Origin: Kutzneria viridogrisea | GTDB taxonomy: Bacteria; Actinomycetota; Actinomycetes; Mycobacteriales; Pseudonocardiaceae | Length of the DNA stretch: 64,000 bases | NCBI GenBank assembly: GCA_014138725.1 | Contig: JACJID010000001.1 | Location: 1,798,001 to 1,862,000 of the forward strand | Direction of reading: 5' to 3' | Shown here: positions 18,820 to 28,410 of the stretch, in pieces | Layout: each line of letters begins with the position of its first letter | How positions within the stretch are numbered: position 1 is the first letter of the stretch | The notes under the pieces: model-generated | Databases searched by the model: none | Told to the model about the DNA's origin: nothing | The model's input: the letters and a program-made list of their open reading frames with translations, nothing else | Program-made: the position numbers and the translations under genes

Positions 18820-18910
18820 CCGACTCCGCCTCCCACCTCGGTCCGGACACGATAGCGGGACACCCGGCGCCGGATGATCAGCTCGCGTTGTCCGGTGTGG
18901 CGACCCAGCC

Positions 18911-18924
18911 TAGAATCGATTCTA
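18911..18924. promoter_or_regulatory. Palindrome TAGAATCGATTCTA, candidate operator of the MerR-B12 regulator
   Basis: A perfect 14-bp palindrome midway between the divergent MerR-B12 and FAD-oxidoreductase genes. AATCGATTC is followed 13 bp later by AATCGGTTC, giving a direct repeat as well. Position suggests an operator controlling the oxidoreductase and possibly the regulator itself. Confidence 0.5.
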
Positions 18925-18957
18925 AATCGGTTCAACTGGCGGATCGGAGCTGTTCTG

Positions 18958-20142
18958 GTGACCGACACCGAGGTGGTCGTGGTTGGCGCGGGGCTGGCCG
19001 GGCTGGCCGCGGCCATCGGCCTGACCGGCGCGGGGCGGTCGGTGCGGCTGGTCGAGGCCGCCGAGGAGGTGGGCGGCCGGGTGCGCACCGACCTGCTCGA
19101 CGGCTTCCGGCTGGACCGCGGCTTCCAGGTGCTCAACCCGGCCTACCCCGCCGTGCGCGACCTGGTCGATCTGCCCGCACTGCGCCCGGGCCGGTTCCTG
19201 CGCGCGCTGCGTGTCCGCGACGGGGACCACGTCCACCTGCTGCGCCTGCGCTCCGCGCTCCAGTTCCCCGTCCGCGACCTCGCCGCGCTGGCGGCCCTGT
19301 CCGCCCGCGACCTCCTGCTGCCCGGTCGGCGGATCGCCACCGCCGAGGACCGCGACACCCTGGGTGAGTTGTACTGCGCCGGTCTGTCCCGGGCCACCAC
19401 GGAGCGGATCCTGCGGCCGTTCCTCAGCGGAGTGCTGCTCGACGCCGACCTGGCCACGTCCTCGCGGGCGTTCCACCTGATCTGGCGCGCCTTCCTGCGG
19501 GCCGCCCCGGTGCTGCCCGACACCGGCATGGCCGCGCTGCCGCGCCAACTCGCCGACCGGCTGCCTCGCGGCACGCTGGTCACCGGCACACCCGTGCGGC
19601 ACGTGCGACCCGACTCGGTGCACCTCGCCGACGGACGCCGCCTGTCCTGCCGGGCTGTCGTGGTGGCCACCGACGGGTCCACCGCCGCGAGCCTGCTGCC
19701 CGGTGTGCGGGAACCGGGCTGGCGCAGCGTCACCACCCTGTACTACCGGGCCGACCAACCGCCTCTGCGCCTGCCGGTGATCACCGTGGACGCCGCGCGC
19801 GGGCCCGTGGTCAACACCCTGGTGCCCAGCCAGGTCGCACCGGGTTACGCGCCAGCCGGGTCCAGCCTGATCAGCGCCTCTGTGCTGGGCGGCGCCGACG
19901 AGCACGCCGTGCGCGCCCACCTCGCCCAGCTCTACGGCACCGACACCAGCCGCTGGGAGCTGCTCGCCGTCTACCCGGTGCCGCGCGCCGTGCCCGCCAT
20001 GACGCCCACCCACCCGGTGCGGCGGCCCGTCCGCGTGCGGCCCGGGCTGTACGTGTGCGGGGACCACCGGGACACCAGCTCCATCCAGGGCGCGCTGGTG
20101 TCCGGGCGGCGCACGGCCCGGCAGGTGCTCGCCGATTTGTGA
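18958..20142 (+). CDS. FAD-dependent oxidoreductase, phytoene desaturase/amine oxidase type
   Basis: A 394-residue flavoprotein. The N-terminal dinucleotide-binding motif is VVVVGAGLAGLAAAIGLTGAGRSVRLVEA, followed by VGGRVRTDLLDGFRLDRGFQVL, the GG doublet and arginine motif of the amine oxidase/phytoene dehydrogenase superfamily. The C-terminal FAD motif reads GLYVCGDHRDTSSIQGALVSGRRTA. The GTG at 18958 has GGAG 8 nt upstream. Divergence from a CarH/LitR-like regulator suggests light-controlled isoprenoid or pigment oxidation, but no phytoene synthase is present, so the substrate is open. Confidence 0.85.
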   Translation: MTDTEVVVVGAGLAGLAAAIGLTGAGRSVRLVEAAEEVGGRVRTDLLDGFRLDRGFQVLNPAYPAVRDLVDLPALRPGRFLRALRVRDGDHVHLLRLRSALQFPVRDLAALAALSARDLLLPGRRIATAEDRDTLGELYCAGLSRATTERILRPFLSGVLLDADLATSSRAFHLIWRAFLRAAPVLPDTGMAALPRQLADRLPRGTLVTGTPVRHVRPDSVHLADGRRLSCRAVVVATDGSTAASLLPGVREPGWRSVTTLYYRADQPPLRLPVITVDAARGPVVNTLVPSQVAPGYAPAGSSLISASVLGGADEHAVRAHLAQLYGTDTSRWELLAVYPVPRAVPAMTPTHPVRRPVRVRPGLYVCGDHRDTSSIQGALVSGRRTARQVLADL

Positions 20143-20266
20143 GGTCCCGGCGCGGCCGGAAAAATCCCGGAAGAAATCTTCGGGGGAGATGTCGATCCCG
20201 CGCTCGCCCGTTCGACGCAGTGGTGAGAGGCGGGGAGCAACCCCGCCCCGCGACCGAGGAGTCACC

Positions 20267-20623
20267 ATGCCGCGCTTCATGACGCTGATCCGCATCGACG
20301 AGAAGAACGTGCCCGAGGGCGGCCCCAGCCCCGAGCTCCACCAGCGCATGGACGCACTGTTCGAGGAGATCACCAAGGCCGGGGTCATGCTGGAGACCGC
20401 CGGTCTGCGGCCCACCGCCGAGGGGGTCCGGGTCACCTGGTCGGGCGGCCAGCTCAGCCGCACCGACGGGCCCTTCACCGAGAGCAAGGAGGTCATCGGC
20501 GGGTACTCGATCGTCCAGGCCGAGAACATGGCCGAGGCGATCAAGTGGGCCGAGCGCTTCCTGGCCGTGCACGAGGACTACTGGACGATCACCGCCGAGG
20601 TCAGGCAGCTCGCCGGGGAGTGA
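20267..20623 (+). CDS. YCII-related (DGPF) domain protein
   Basis: A 118-residue ferredoxin-like-fold protein. The DGPF signature is present as TDGPFTESKEVIGGYSIVQAENMAEAIKWAERF. The start MPRFMTLIRIDE is typical, with GAGGAG 5-8 nt before the ATG. Family members are small dimeric proteins of unclear activity, often beside ECF sigma factors, though none is seen here. It appears monocistronic. The 124 bp upstream contain no SigB-like element. Confidence 0.88.
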   Translation: MPRFMTLIRIDEKNVPEGGPSPELHQRMDALFEEITKAGVMLETAGLRPTAEGVRVTWSGGQLSRTDGPFTESKEVIGGYSIVQAENMAEAIKWAERFLAVHEDYWTITAEVRQLAGE

Positions 20624-20741
20624 CCCACCCACCGGGGTCAGGCGCCGTGGCACGACCCGCGCGCCTGCCCCGGGGGCTGCTGGATCCTTGCTGGGCTCGC
20701 GGCGTCCCGTCCCTGATCTGGAAGGATCCACGCGACGGACC

Positions 20742-21465
20742 TCAGACGGCCTGCTTGGTGGTACACACCTCATCCAGCAGTTCGACGAGCTTGCTGGGCT
20801 GGTCGATCATTGCGTCGTGGCCGCTGTGCAGCTCGAAGGAGCGCCAGCCAGCAGACTCGTCGACTCGGGACATGTCGGCCCACGGTCCGTGGTCCTGTCC
20901 GGTGACACAGCGGATGTAGACCTGTTCGACGCCGTCGTTCCAGCCGTCCGGCAGGTGCAGTGGCGCGGTGACCGTGGCGTACGGGTGCGGGGTCAGCCGA
21001 CGCTGCACCCAGGCCAGGTCCTCGCCGTGGACACCCATCGCGGCCGCGTCGCCCGGCATGATCACGCCCACGCCGTTGATCACCTCGCGCATCTGGGGGA
21101 GTTGGTCGCCGAAGGGGGCACGGTGATGATGCTGTCGCCGTCGACTGGCACCGGGCTGTCCAGACAGATCAGTCGGCGCACGGCCGGGTGCCGCAGCCGG
21201 GCGGTGACGCCGGCCGCGACCATGCCACCGAAGCTGTGCCCGACCAGCGTCACGCCGGTCAGTTCCTCCGACTCGATCATCGCCAGGACGTCGGTGATGT
21301 GCGTGTTCAGGTCGACGTCCGGGGTCAGTAGATGCGCTCGCCGAGGCCGGTGAGCGTGACCGCGTGCACGTCGTGGCCCCGGGCCCGCAGCGGTCCGAGC
21401 GTCCTGCGCCAGCACCAGCCGCCGTGCTGCGCGCCGGGAATGAGAATCAGGGAGCTGTCATTCAT
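20742..21465 (-). pseudogene. Alpha/beta hydrolase, disrupted by two frameshifts
   Basis: Reading the minus strand, frame 1 gives MNDSSLILIPGAQHGGWCWRR and continues to TGLGERIY, then a TGA. Restoring one base near 21326-21332 continues as LTPDVDLNTHITDVLAMIESEELTGVTLVGHSFGG, with the nucleophile motif GHSFGG. A second missing base in the C run at 21114-21118 is needed to continue FGDQLPQMREVINGVGV to the natural end at 20742. The intact product would be an esterase of about 240 residues. Both lesions are single-base losses in or beside C runs, so sequencing error is possible. It follows a MarR regulator gene by 41 bp and would be its likely target. Confidence 0.82.
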
Positions 21466-21506
21466 GAGGTGACCTCTGTTGCGCGGCGGGACGTGTCGAT
21501 CTGGGG

Positions 21507-21950
21507 CTATGACCGGGTTGGTTTCGGTAGTTCAGCGGTGATCTTCTCGAGCAGGGTGTGCAGGGCGGTACGTTCGAGGGGGTCCAACGGGGCGAGGATC
21601 GCCTCATCCACGTCAGCCATCGCGCTGTCGATCCCGGCGATCAGCTCCATGCCGACCGGCGTCGCGTAGACGCGCTTACTGCGTTCGTCGCCGCCTTCCA
21701 TGCGGCGCTCGACAAGACCGCGGCGCTCGAGCCCCTGCAACAAACTCGAGACGCTCGCAGCGCCCCGGCGCGTTTTCTGCGCGATGTCGCGCTGGATCGC
21801 CCCGGGTTGCTGGATCACGTATCCGAGCACGAAGCCCTGCTCGAAGCTGAGCTCTCGGCTCCGGAACCAGTCCTCGCCGCCCTTGTGCTTGGCCCATGCG
21901 ATCCAGCGGATGAGCTCAAGGGTGGCCAACGTGCTGTCCCGACCGTCCAT
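21507..21950 (-). CDS. MarR-family transcriptional regulator
   Basis: A 147-residue winged-helix regulator. Helices before the wing read FEQGFVLGYVIQQPGAIQRDIAQKTRRGAASVSSLLQGLERRGLVERRMEGGDERSKRVYAT, the usual HTH plus wing with the D-x-R-S-K-R motif. No reactive Cys is present. It lies directly upstream of the broken hydrolase on the same strand and was probably its repressor. An inverted repeat GTTCGATC / GATCGAAC brackets the 28 bp upstream of the start region and is a possible operator. GC content is slightly lower than in neighbours. Confidence 0.85.
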   Translation of the reverse strand: MDGRDSTLATLELIRWIAWAKHKGGEDWFRSRELSFEQGFVLGYVIQQPGAIQRDIAQKTRRGAASVSSLLQGLERRGLVERRMEGGDERSKRVYATPVGMELIAGIDSAMADVDEAILAPLDPLERTALHTLLEKITAELPKPTRS

Positions 21951-22056
21951 AGTCGCAACGCTAACTGTTCGATCTCATACAATCAAGGACCGGAGAGTCT
22001 GTGATCGAACTGATTGCGGTGTCCGGCTGATCGCACTGCTGACGCGCGGGGGCGGT

Positions 22057-23892
22057 CTACCTGCCCAGCAGCGAACCCACTGCCTTGGCGATCGCCGGGG
22101 CGTCGATCTCGGCGGCGGCGAGCAGCTCGGCGGGCGTGCCGGAGGTGGGCATGATCCGCACGGCCAGCTTGTGCACTCTGGGTGGCTGGGCCAGGTCCGA
22201 GACGGCGGCCAGCACGGCGTCGCCCAGACCGCCCTCGGGCCAGTGGTCCTCCACGGTGACGAGCAGCCCGGTGTCCCGCGCGGCGGCCCGCACGGTGTCC
22301 TCGTCCAGCGGCTTGATCGAGTAGCAGTCGATCACCCTCGCGGTGGTGCCCTGACTGGCCAGCAGATCGGCGGCGGCCTCGGCTTCGCCCACGGTGATGC
22401 CGCAGGCCAGCAGGGCCACCTCGTCCGCGTCGCTGGAGCGCAGCACCCTGCTCCCTCCAATGTGGACGTCCTCAGTGGACGGAGTGCGCACCACCGTCTT
22501 GCCGCGCAGGGTCCGCAGGTACGAGATGCCCTTGCGGTCGGCCATCTGCGCCACGAGCTGGGCCGTCTGGTTGGCGTCCGACGGGTGCAACACGGTACTG
22601 CCGTGCACCGCCCGCAGTGCCGCCATGTCCTCCAAGGCCATCTGCGAGGGCCCGTCCTCACCGATGGACACACCGGCGTGCGAGCCGACCAGGCGCAGGT
22701 CGGCACGGGAGATCGCGGCCATGCGGACGAAATCGTAGGCGCGGGACAGGAAGGCCGCGAACGTGGAGGCGTAGGGCACCCAGTCGCGCACCTGAAGGCC
22801 CACCGCCGCGGCGATCATCTGCTGCTCGGCGATGAACATCTCGAAGTAGCGGTCCGGGAGCTGCTTGGCGAACAGGTCGCTGTGCGTGGAGTTGGACACC
22901 TCGCCGTCCAGCGCGACCACCTCCCCGCGCTGCTCGCCCACCGCCAGCAGGGCGTCACCGTACGCCTGGCGGGTGGCGACCTGCTCGCCGAGCGCCCAGG
23001 TGGGCAGTTCCGCGCCGGTGACGGCGAACGCGTACGGCTTCGCCCTGACCTCGGGCCTGGTCACCCGCACGGTCAGGTTCCTGACCCCGCCCAGTTCCGC
23101 GATCGCGGCCTCCGGGTCGTCCAGCGGCTTGCCGTGCTTGCCAGGCAGGTCCTCCACGGCCTTGACCCCGCGACCCTTGCGCGTCTTGGCCAGCACCACG
23201 GTCGGCTTGCCGGTGGTCGCCTCCGCACCCTGGTAGGCCTCCTCGATCGCGTCCACGTCGTGGCCGTCAACCGTGATCGCGTGCCAGCCGAAGGCCCTCG
23301 CCCGTTCCGCGTAGCGCTCCAGGTGCCAGCCGGTCATCGTCTCCCTGGTCTGGCCCAGCCGGTTCACGTCCACGATCGCGATGAGGTTGTCCAGTCCGGC
23401 GTGCGCCGCGTGCTCGAACGCCTCCCAGATCGAGCCCTCGGCCATCTCCGAGTCCCCGCAGAGGACCCACACCCGGTACGGCAGCCGGTCCAGTTTGCTG
23501 CCCGCCAGCGCGATGCCCACCCCGATCGGCAGCCCCTGGCCCAGTGAGCCGGTGGCCACGTCGGTCGGCGGGATGCGCGGGGTCGGGTGGCCCTCCAGCC
23601 TGCTGTCCAGCCGCCGGAAGGTGAGCAGCTCCTCATCGGTGATCGCGCCCGCCGCCTTGAGCACGCTGTAGTACAGCGGAGAGGCATGCCCCTTCGAGAA
23701 GATCAGGTGGTCGTTGCGAGGGTCGTCCGGGGCCTGGTAGTCCAGTCGCAGGTGGCCGTCGAGCAGCACCGCCAGCAGGTCGGCCGCCGACATCGAGGAC
23801 GTCGGGTGCCCGGACCCGGCCTTGGCACTGCACCGGATGGAGTCCACTCGCAGTTGCTGTGCCAGTTCACGGCGGAAATCGCTGTCGGCCAT
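22057..23892 (-). CDS. tkt: Transketolase
   Basis: Thiamine-diphosphate enzyme of the non-oxidative pentose phosphate pathway transferring two-carbon ketol units. The 611-residue protein is the shorter transketolase type. It has SAKAGSGHPTSSMSAADLLAVL at the N-terminus and the substrate His region FSKGHASPLYYSVL. The ThDP motif is GDSEMAEGSIWEAFEHAAHAGLDNLIAIVDVNRLGQT, and the pyrimidine-binding domain includes EMFIAEQQMIAAAVGLQ. The ATG at 23892 has GGGAGG 5-8 nt upstream; the longer open frame would run through the promoter. A GTTT-N15-GGGTAG promoter lies 35 nt upstream, interleaved with the divergent ferritin/PoxB operon promoter, so this copy is probably a stress-induced isozyme. Confidence 0.92.
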   Translation of the reverse strand: MADSDFRRELAQQLRVDSIRCSAKAGSGHPTSSMSAADLLAVLLDGHLRLDYQAPDDPRNDHLIFSKGHASPLYYSVLKAAGAITDEELLTFRRLDSRLEGHPTPRIPPTDVATGSLGQGLPIGVGIALAGSKLDRLPYRVWVLCGDSEMAEGSIWEAFEHAAHAGLDNLIAIVDVNRLGQTRETMTGWHLERYAERARAFGWHAITVDGHDVDAIEEAYQGAEATTGKPTVVLAKTRKGRGVKAVEDLPGKHGKPLDDPEAAIAELGGVRNLTVRVTRPEVRAKPYAFAVTGAELPTWALGEQVATRQAYGDALLAVGEQRGEVVALDGEVSNSTHSDLFAKQLPDRYFEMFIAEQQMIAAAVGLQVRDWVPYASTFAAFLSRAYDFVRMAAISRADLRLVGSHAGVSIGEDGPSQMALEDMAALRAVHGSTVLHPSDANQTAQLVAQMADRKGISYLRTLRGKTVVRTPSTEDVHIGGSRVLRSSDADEVALLACGITVGEAEAAADLLASQGTTARVIDCYSIKPLDEDTVRAAARDTGLLVTVEDHWPEGGLGDAVLAAVSDLAQPPRVHKLAVRIMPTSGTPAELLAAAEIDAPAIAKAVGSLLGR

Positions 23893-23927
23893 CTGTCCTC
23901 CCAGTCGTGTCGAGCCTCCTTGCTGAG

Positions 23928-23952
23928 CTACCCGCGAGGTGGTGAGTGAAAC
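23928..23952 (-). promoter_or_regulatory. SigB-type promoter for transketolase
   Basis: GTTT-N15-GGGTAG on the minus strand, an exact match to the SigB-type consensus. It overlaps the divergent promoter at 23944-23968 by 9 bp, so the two may exclude each other. Confidence 0.7.
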
Positions 23953-23968
23953 CGTTCCGGCTGGGTAT
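23944..23968 (+). promoter_or_regulatory. SigB-type promoter for the ferritin-like/PoxB/CtaD operon
   Basis: GAGT-N15-GGGTAT, with the ATG at 23978 exactly 9 nt after the hexamer. No Shine-Dalgarno is present. Confidence 0.6.
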
Positions 23969-23977
23969 CCGGGCCTC

Positions 23978-24445
23978 ATGACCGCCGCCGAGTTCGAGGC
24001 CAAGGTGCACGAGCACTGGACTCGTGCGCACGCCGCCGCGATGCAGGGCCAACTCGCCGAGGTGCTCGACACCGTCCTGGCGATCCAGGCTGCCTGCTTC
24101 CTGCGCTACAACCGGCAAGCCATGGCCTTGACCGGTATCGGACGGCCGGAGTTCGCCGCGCGACTGCGCGAGCACGCCCGCCGGGAGATCGAGTACGCGC
24201 TGCGGGTCGCTCGGCGGCTGAACGACCTCGGCGGGCACAGCGAGTTCGACGCCAACGCGCTGGTGGCCGAGGAGGGCCCGGACGGGGCGGACCGGTTGGA
24301 CCCGGACCGCGTGGCGGAGGAGAACCGGGTCGCCCGGCGCGTGGTCGTCACGACCTACCAGGACATCCTCGGCTGGATCGGGCAGGGCGACCCGGTGACC
24401 CGCCACCTGATCGAGTCGATACTGGACGAGGAGCGGAGCACATGA
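23978..24445 (+). CDS. Ferritin-like (bacterioferritin-type) four-helix protein
   Basis: A 155-residue helical protein. Helix 2 to 3 contains LREHARREIEYALRVARRLNDLGGHSEFD, and the last helix has VARRVVVTTYQDILGWIGQGDPVTRHLIESILDEE, both resembling bacterioferritin and ferritin-like helices with Glu and His at metal-ligand spacing. Some canonical ligands in helix 1 are not obvious, so ferroxidase activity is uncertain. The ATG at 23978 is preferred over a GTG 13 codons earlier, which would place the promoter hexamer inside the coding region. It overlaps the PoxB-like gene by ATGA as the first gene of a four-gene operon. Confidence 0.75.
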   Translation: MTAAEFEAKVHEHWTRAHAAAMQGQLAEVLDTVLAIQAACFLRYNRQAMALTGIGRPEFAARLREHARREIEYALRVARRLNDLGGHSEFDANALVAEEGPDGADRLDPDRVAEENRVARRVVVTTYQDILGWIGQGDPVTRHLIESILDEERST

Positions 24446-26232
24446 GCGAGACCGTGGGCGACTACCTGCTGCGACGGCTGCGCGACTGGGGCGTCGAACA
24501 GGTCTTCGGCTACCCCGGTGACGGCATCAACGGCATCGTCGCCGCCTTCGGCAAGGCCGGGGACCAGCCCCGGTTCATCCAGGCCAGGCACGAGGAGATG
24601 GCGGCGTTCCAGGCGGTGGGCTACGCCAAGTTCAGCGGCGAGGTGGGGGTCTGCATGGCGACCTCCGGGCCGGGGGCCATCCACCTGCTCAACGGCCTGT
24701 ACGACGCCAAGCTCGACCACGTGCCGGTGGTGGCGATCGTGGGACAGACCGCCCGCAGCGCCATGGGCGGCAGCTACCAGCAGGAAGTGGACCTACAGAG
24801 CCTGTTCAAGGACGTGGCCAGCGAGTACCTCGTCGAGGTCAACGTGTCCGAGCAGTTGCCCAACGCACTGGACCGGGCGATCCGCGTCGCACAGGCCGAG
24901 CGCGCGCCCACCGCCCTGATCATCCCCAACGACTTGCAGGAGGAGCCCTACAACCCGCCGTGGCACGTGTTCAAGCACGTGCCCTCCAGCCCGCCGAGCA
25001 CGGTTCACTCGGTGACCACGGCCGACCCCGCCGAGATCGAGCGCGCCGCCGAGGTGCTCAACGCGGGGGAGCGGGTCGCCATCCTGGTCGGGCAGGGCGC
25101 CCGGCGGGCAGCCGACCAGGTGGTCCAGGTGGCCGAGCTGACCGGTGCCGGGGTGGCCAAGGCCTTGCTGGGCAAGGACGTGCTGCCCGACGACCTGCCC
25201 TTCGTCACCGGCTCCATCGGGCTGCTGGGCACCCGGCCCAGCTACGAGCTGATGGAGGGCTGCGACACCCTGCTCATCGTGGGCTCCAACTTCCCGTACT
25301 CGCAGTTCCTGCCTTCCTTCGGCAAGGCCCGTGGGGTCCAGATCGACATCGACGGCAAGTTCATCGGGATGCGCTACCCGACCGAGGTCAATCTGGTCGG
25401 CGACGCAGCGTCCACTTTGGATGCACTGATCCCCTTGCTGGAGAGGAAGTCCGACAGGTCCTGGCGGGAGCGCGTGGAGAGGGGCGTGCGGCGCTGGTGG
25501 GAGGTCATGGAACGGGAGGCCATGGTGCCCGCCGATCCGATCAACCCGATGCGCATCACCTGGGAGCTGTCCGCACGCATCCCGGACAACGCCATCGTCA
25601 CCGCCGACTCCGGCTCGGCCGCCAACTGGTACGCGCGCACACTCAGGATGCGCGGGAACATGCGCGGATCCCTCTCGGGCACGCTGGCGACGATGGGACC
25701 CGGCGTGCCCTACGCGATCGGCGCCAAGTTCGCCCACCCGGACCGCCCCGCGATCGCGCTGGTCGGCGACGGGGCGATGCAGATGAACGGGCTGGCCGAG
25801 CTGATCACGCTCAAGCGGTACTACCCGCGGTTCAGCGATCCGCGGTGCGTGATCTGCGTGCTGCACAACAACGACCTCAACCAGGTCACCTGGGAGCTGC
25901 GGGCGATGGGCGGTGCGCCCAAGTTCGAGGAGTCCCAGGTGCTGCCGGACATCTCCTACGCCGACTTCGCCCGCTCGCTCGGGCTCGGCGGCGTCACCGT
26001 CACCGATCCCGAGCGGATGGGCGCCGCCTGGGACGAGGCGCTGGCCGCCGACCGGCCGGTGCTGCTGGACGTGCACTGCGACCCGAACATCCCGCCGATC
26101 CCGCCGCACGCCACCTTCGAGCAGATCAAGTCCGCCGCCGAATCCGTGCTCAAGGGCGATCCCGACGCGTGGAACCTGCTCACCAAGGGCGTACGCACCA
26201 AGGTCCAGGAGTTCCTGCCCGGGCGGGGCTGA
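24442..26232 (+). CDS. poxB: Thiamine-diphosphate enzyme, pyruvate oxidase/dehydrogenase (quinone) type
   Basis: A 596-residue ThDP- and FAD-family protein. The N-terminal pyrimidine domain reads [21 protein letters not shown], with the ThDP-activating Glu in [17 protein letters not shown]. The middle domain has [15 protein letters not shown]. The C-terminal diphosphate-binding motif is [22 protein letters not shown] and ends [11 protein letters not shown]. PoxB-type enzymes oxidatively decarboxylate pyruvate to acetate and pass electrons to quinone at the membrane. Coupling by TGATG overlap to a cytochrome oxidase subunit I gene fits a short respiratory branch. Other ThDP enzymes such as acetolactate synthase are less likely given the GDGING start. 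The gene symbol is a family-level label. Confidence 0.85.
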   Translation: MSETVGDYLLRRLRDWGVEQVFGYPGDGINGIVAAFGKAGDQPRFIQARHEEMAAFQAVGYAKFSGEVGVCMATSGPGAIHLLNGLYDAKLDHVPVVAIVGQTARSAMGGSYQQEVDLQSLFKDVASEYLVEVNVSEQLPNALDRAIRVAQAERAPTALIIPNDLQEEPYNPPWHVFKHVPSSPPSTVHSVTTADPAEIERAAEVLNAGERVAILVGQGARRAADQVVQVAELTGAGVAKALLGKDVLPDDLPFVTGSIGLLGTRPSYELMEGCDTLLIVGSNFPYSQFLPSFGKARGVQIDIDGKFIGMRYPTEVNLVGDAASTLDALIPLLERKSDRSWRERVERGVRRWWEVMEREAMVPADPINPMRITWELSARIPDNAIVTADSGSAANWYARTLRMRGNMRGSLSGTLATMGPGVPYAIGAKFAHPDRPAIALVGDGAMQMNGLAELITLKRYYPRFSDPRCVICVLHNNDLNQVTWELRAMGGAPKFEESQVLPDISYADFARSLGLGGVTVTDPERMGAAWDEALAADRPVLLDVHCDPNIPPIPPHATFEQIKSAAESVLKGDPDAWNLLTKGVRTKVQEFLPGRG

Positions 26233-27881
26233 TGGCCACCTCCACCGCGCCGACGGTCCTGGGGTTCGGGCGGCCCCCGCGCGGATCCGCGCTGGGGGAG
26301 TACTTCCGCACCACCGACCACAAGCGCATCGGCATGCTGTACCTGGCCACCACGTTCGGGTTCTTCCTCGTCGGTGGGGTGCTGGCCCTGCTGATGCGCA
26401 CCGAACTGGCCGCACCGGGTCTCCAGTTCCTCTCCCAGGAGCAGTACAACCAGCTGTTCACCATGCACGGCACGATCATGCTGCTGCTCTACGCGACCCC
26501 GAACGTGTTCGGCTTCGCCAACCTGGTGCTGCCCATCCAGATCGGCTCGCCCGACGTGGCCTTCCCGCGCCTGAACGCCCTGTCCTACTGGCTGTACCTG
26601 CTCGGCGGGCTGATCGTGCTCGCCGGGTTCGCCACACCGGGCGGGGCGGCGGACTTCGGCTGGTTCGCCTACGCCCCGCTCAACGACCTCGCCCACTCGC
26701 CGGGGGTGGGCGGGGACCTGTGGGCCGCGGGGCTGATCGTCAGCGGCCTGAGCAGCATTCTCGGCGCGGTCAACATGATCACGACCGTGGTGTGCCTGCG
26801 CGCGCCCGGCATGACCATGTTCCGGATGCCGATCTTCACCTGGAACATCCTGTTCACCTCGTTCCTGGTACTGATGGCCTTCCCGATCCTGACCTCCGCG
26901 CTGTTCGGTCTGGAGGCCGACCGGCACCTGGGCGCGCACGTGTTCGACCCCGCCAACGGGGGCGCCATCCTGTGGCAGCACCTGTTCTGGTTCTTCGGCC
27001 ACCCCGAGGTCTACATCGTTGCCCTGCCCTACTTCGGCATCGTGTCGGAGATATTCCCGGTGTTCAGCCGAAAACCGCAGTTCGGCTACCGGGGGCTGGT
27101 CTTCGCCACCATCGCCATCGCGTTCCTGTCGGTGACCGTGTGGGCGCACCACATGTTCGCCACGGGGGCGGTGCTGCTGCCGTTCTTCTCCTTGACCAGC
27201 TACCTGATCGCCGTGCCCACCGGCATCAAGTTCTTCAACTGGATCGGCACCATGTGGCAGGGGCAGCTGACCTTCGAGTCCCCGATGCTGTGGTCGATCG
27301 GCTTCCTGCTGACCTTCCTGTTCGGCGGCCTGTCGGGGGTGCTGCTGGCCTCCCCGGTGCTGAACTTCCACGTGACCGACAGCTACTTCGTCATCGCGCA
27401 CCTGCACTACGTGCTGTTCGGCACCATCGTGTTCTCCACCTTCGCCGGGGTCTACTTCTGGTTCCCGAAGTTCACCGGCCGGATGCTGGACGAGCGGCTG
27501 GGCAGGCTGCACTTCTGGCTGACCTTCGTCGGGTTCCACACCACGTTCCTGGTGCAGCACTGGCTCGGCGCCGAGGGCATGCCCCGCCGCTACGGCGACT
27601 ACCTGCCCACCGACGGCTTCACCACGCTGAACACGATCTCCACGATCGGCTCGTACGTGCTGGGCCTGTCCATGCTGCCGTTCATCTGGAACGTGATGCG
27701 CAGCTACCGGTTCGGGGAGCGCGTCACCGTGGACGACCCCTGGGGCTACGGCAATGCCCTGGAGTGGGCGACCAGTTGCCCGCCACCGCGGCACAATTTC
27801 CAAGCCCTGCCGCGGATCCGCTCCGAGCGGCCCGCGTTTGATCTGCACTACCCGCACGTGAGGTCCGCCGCACGTGAGTGA
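26232..27881 (+). CDS. ctaD: Cytochrome c oxidase subunit I (haem-copper oxidase)
   Basis: A 549-residue polytopic protein with about 12 membrane segments. Haem and copper ligands are visible: low-spin haem His in FTMHGTIML, CuB His with the Tyr crosslink motif in [16 protein letters not shown], the His pair in [10 protein letters not shown], and [18 protein letters not shown] for the haem a3 and second low-spin ligands. The ATG overlaps the PoxB-like stop as TGATG. No subunit II or III gene is adjacent, so this is an orphan subunit I that must share subunits encoded elsewhere or act as an alternative stress-induced isoform. It overlaps the following DUF6328 gene by 8 nt. Confidence 0.93.
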   Translation: MATSTAPTVLGFGRPPRGSALGEYFRTTDHKRIGMLYLATTFGFFLVGGVLALLMRTELAAPGLQFLSQEQYNQLFTMHGTIMLLLYATPNVFGFANLVLPIQIGSPDVAFPRLNALSYWLYLLGGLIVLAGFATPGGAADFGWFAYAPLNDLAHSPGVGGDLWAAGLIVSGLSSILGAVNMITTVVCLRAPGMTMFRMPIFTWNILFTSFLVLMAFPILTSALFGLEADRHLGAHVFDPANGGAILWQHLFWFFGHPEVYIVALPYFGIVSEIFPVFSRKPQFGYRGLVFATIAIAFLSVTVWAHHMFATGAVLLPFFSLTSYLIAVPTGIKFFNWIGTMWQGQLTFESPMLWSIGFLLTFLFGGLSGVLLASPVLNFHVTDSYFVIAHLHYVLFGTIVFSTFAGVYFWFPKFTGRMLDERLGRLHFWLTFVGFHTTFLVQHWLGAEGMPRRYGDYLPTDGFTTLNTISTIGSYVLGLSMLPFIWNVMRSYRFGERVTVDDPWGYGNALEWATSCPPPRHNFQALPRIRSERPAFDLHYPHVRSAARE

Positions 27882-28326
27882 ACCCGAGGCCTCCGAGCAA
27901 CGGCGATTGGCCCGCAACCTCAACGAGTTGTTGCAGGAGTTGCGGGTCGCCCAGACCGGGGTGCAGGTGCTGTTCGGTTTCCTGTTGTCGTTGGCTTTCA
28001 CTGAGCGCTACGCGCACACCGACGGCTTCCTGCACATCGTGCACATCACCACCGTCATGCTGGCCGCGGTGGCGGTGTGCCTGCTGATCGCCCCGGTCGC
28101 CTGGCACCGCGTGCTGTTCCGCCGTGGCCGCCGCGAAGCCGTGGTCAACCGGGGCTCCGTGCTGACCGTTCTCGGCCTGACGGCACTGGCGCTGGCGATG
28201 GCCGGTGCCGTGCTGCTGATCGGCTACACCGTTTTCGGCGGCCTGGTCGGCGGACTGCTCTCCGCCGCCATCGCGCTGCTCTACCTGTTGCTGTGGTTCG
28301 GCGTTCCGCTGTGGGCGCGACGCTGA
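27874..28326 (+). CDS. DUF6328-family membrane protein
   Basis: A 150-residue integral membrane protein. A soluble N-terminus [31 protein letters not shown] leads into the first of four hydrophobic segments (about 28-46, 56-76, 93-115, 120-142). A basic loop [14 protein letters not shown] lies between helices 2 and 3. This matches DUF6328, a family found beside energy and stress genes with no known activity. GTG start inside the end of the cytochrome oxidase gene; last gene of the operon. Confidence 0.82.
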   Translation: MSEPEASEQRRLARNLNELLQELRVAQTGVQVLFGFLLSLAFTERYAHTDGFLHIVHITTVMLAAVAVCLLIAPVAWHRVLFRRGRREAVVNRGSVLTVLGLTALALAMAGAVLLIGYTVFGGLVGGLLSAAIALLYLLLWFGVPLWARR

Positions 28327-28349
28327 TCGGCGCGGCCAACCCGCACACG

Positions 28350-28393
28350 AAAAAAGCCGGTGCGTCCTCCGCCGGAAGCGGAGGACGCACCGG
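28350..28393 (-). terminator. Rho-independent terminator of the CsbD gene
   Basis: On the minus strand a perfect 16-bp stem (CCGGTGCGTCCTCCGC and its complement) with a 5-nt loop is followed by GGC and six T residues (A6 at 28350-28355 on the plus strand). It lies 18 bp past the csbD stop and probably also ends the convergent DUF6328 operon. Confidence 0.92.
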
Positions 28394-28410
28394 TACCGCG
28401 GCGCCGAGCG

